Assembly: GCA_964455335.1 (NCBI GenBank)
Contig: CAYVVW010000005.1
Location: forward strand, 1 to 30,330
Reading direction: 5' to 3'
DNA: 30,330 nucleotides
DNA from: Marvinbryantia sp964455335
GTDB lineage: Bacteria; Bacillota; Clostridia; Lachnospirales; Lachnospiraceae
In this document: positions 29,091-30,330 of the stretch, piece after piece
How the letters are laid out: each line of letters starts with the position of its first letter
How positions within the stretch are numbered: the stretch's first letter is position 1
Translations under genes and position numbers: made by a program
The notes under the pieces: model-generated
The model's input: only the letters and a program-made list of their open reading frames with translations
What the model was told of the DNA's origin: nothing
The model's database searches: none

Positions 29091-30330
29091 ATGGCCATAC
29101 GAATCGCACTTGCGGGAAATCCGAACAGCGGGAAGACGACGCTGTTCAACGCGCTGACCGGTTCCAATCAATTTGTCGGAAACTGGCCGGGCGTCACGGT
29201 GGAGAAAAAAGAGGGGAAATTAAAAGGCCATAAGGATGTCACCATCTTGGATTTGCCTGGCATTTATTCCCTCTCGCCTTACACGCTCGAGGAGGTCGTG
29301 GCGCGCAATTATCTGATACAGGAGCGCCCGGACGCCATTTTAAATATCGTCGACGGCACGAACATCGAGCGCAATCTTTATCTGACAACCCAGCTGCTGG
29401 AGCTTGGCATTCCGGTGGTGATGGCGGTCAATATGATGGACTCCGTGCAGAAAAAAGGGGATGTCATCCACGCGCAAAAATTGCGCCAGGCACTGGGGTG
29501 CGAGGTGGTGGAGATCTCGGCCTTGCGCGGAAAAGGCGTGGCGCAGGCGGCGGAGAAGGCCGTGGCGGCCGCGAAAAAAGGGCAGGTGACCCCGCGCGTG
29601 CACAAATTTGCAAATGACGTGGAGGATGCCATTGGCGCAGTGGAGGACATGCTCGATTCGCGTGTTCCGGAGAGCCAAAAGCGGTTTTTTGCCATCAAAT
29701 TGCTGGAAAAAGACAGCAAAATCGATGCCATGCTCCCCGGAGGCGCGCCTGATGTGCACACGCAGATTTCCGAACTGGAGGCAAGATTTGACGACGACAC
29801 GGAGAGCATCTTCACCAATGAGCGCTATGTTTACATCTCTTCGATCATCGGCGATTGCGTGAAAAAAGGGAAAAAAGAGACGATGACGACGTCGGACAAA
29901 ATTGACCGCATTGTCACGAACCGCTGGCTTGCTTTGCCGATTTTTGCCGTTGTGATGTTTTTGGTTTACTATGTTTCCGTGACGACGGTTGGCGCGTTTG
30001 TGACGGACTGGACCAATGACGTGCTGTTTGGGGAAATCGTTCCCGGGGCGGTCGAAAGCGTGCTGACTGCCATCCATTGCGCGGACTGGCTGCAATCGTT
30101 GATTTTAGATGGGATCGTGGCGGGCGTTGGCGCGGTGCTCGGCTTCGTTCCGCAAATGCTCGTGCTATTCTTTTTCCTGGCATTTTTGGAATCTTGCGGA
30201 TATATGGCGCGCGTCGCGTTTATCATGGATCGCATTTTCCGCAAATTCGGCCTTTCCGGAAAGTCGTTCATCCCGATGCTGATCGGCACGGGCTGCGGCG
30301 TCCCGGGCGTGATGGCGTCGCGCACCATTG
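29091..30330 (+). CDS. feoB: Ferrous iron transporter FeoB (3'-truncated by window end)
   Basis: FeoB is the inner-membrane Fe(II) transporter with an N-terminal GTPase. The window holds 413 codons, roughly the N-terminal 60 percent. G-protein motifs are complete: G1 GNPNSGKT (9-16), G3 DLPG (54-57), G4 NMMD (114-117) and G5 SAL (143-145). Membrane segments begin near residue 282 (WLALPIFAVVMFLVYYVSV), and the first conserved Gate region appears at the end (FIPMLIGTGCGVPGVMASR). ATG 29091 follows AGGAGG at 9 nt. It belongs with the two upstream feoA genes. Confidence 0.97.
   Translation, partial: MAIRIALAGNPNSGKTTLFNALTGSNQFVGNWPGVTVEKKEGKLKGHKDVTILDLPGIYSLSPYTLEEVVARNYLIQERPDAILNIVDGTNIERNLYLTTQLLELGIPVVMAVNMMDSVQKKGDVIHAQKLRQALGCEVVEISALRGKGVAQAAEKAVAAAKKGQVTPRVHKFANDVEDAIGAVEDMLDSRVPESQKRFFAIKLLEKDSKIDAMLPGGAPDVHTQISELEARFDDDTESIFTNERYVYISSIIGDCVKKGKKETMTTSDKIDRIVTNRWLALPIFAVVMFLVYYVSVTTVGAFVTDWTNDVLFGEIVPGAVESVLTAIHCADWLQSLILDGIVAGVGAVLGFVPQMLVLFFFLAFLESCGYMARVAFIMDRIFRKFGLSGKSFIPMLIGTGCGVPGVMASRTI

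Overview
This window comes from a Gram-positive, Clostridia-type genome, probably a fairly GC-rich member of the Lachnospiraceae/Eubacteriales. The evidence is the zinc-type S14, the zinc-LID adenylate kinase, a KOW-domain RNA-binding protein between map and infA, AddAB instead of RecBCD, type II MurB, a RapZ-WhiA-HPr cluster, and strong AGGAGG-type ribosome binding sites. Every convincing gene is on the + strand. I saw no rRNA, tRNA, insertion sequence or CRISPR array.

Region 1 (1-6110) is the distal spc operon: rpsN (5'-truncated), rpsH, rplF, rplR, rpsE, rpmD, rplO, secY, adk, map, a KOW protein and infA. The usual continuation rpmJ-rpsM-rpsK-rpsD-rpoA-rplQ is missing, and valS starts 13 bp after infA. 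Region 2 (6124-21997) is a tightly packed housekeeping run: valS, addB, addA, a GtrA-YfhO fusion, murB, rapZ, whiA and a Crh-like HPr whose catalytic His15 is Glu. Gaps are 0-22 bp or genes overlap. A GC-rich hairpin at about 22020 is the first convincing terminator, so regions 1 and 2 may form one very long transcription unit, apart from a hairpin between secY and adk.

Region 3 (about 22050-28090) looks like an accessory island. It holds a gene remnant, then a long inverted repeat beside a near-perfect promoter (TTTACA-17-TATAAT) driving a macro-domain protein with a C-terminal helical, HTH-like domain. A von Willebrand A protein, a DUF6398-like protein, a secreted GH10 xylanase, a cysteine-rich U32-peptidase-like protein and an sce7726-family nuclease-like protein follow. 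Related short repeats built around GAAAAAGACATG lie at both edges.

Region 4 (28089-30330) is a ferrous-iron uptake operon: feoA, a second feoA and feoB (cut by the window end). Its promoter (TTGACT-17-TATACT) has the palindrome GTTAGTATATACTAAC over the -10, and a second TTAG-N6-CTAA site precedes feoB. Between promoter and first feoA lies a leader of about 285 nt made largely of six degenerate 38-39-bp tandem repeats, each with a small GGCA-N3-TGCC hairpin. This leader, the macro/vWA module with its inverted repeat, and the GtrA-YfhO fusion are the most unusual things in the window.
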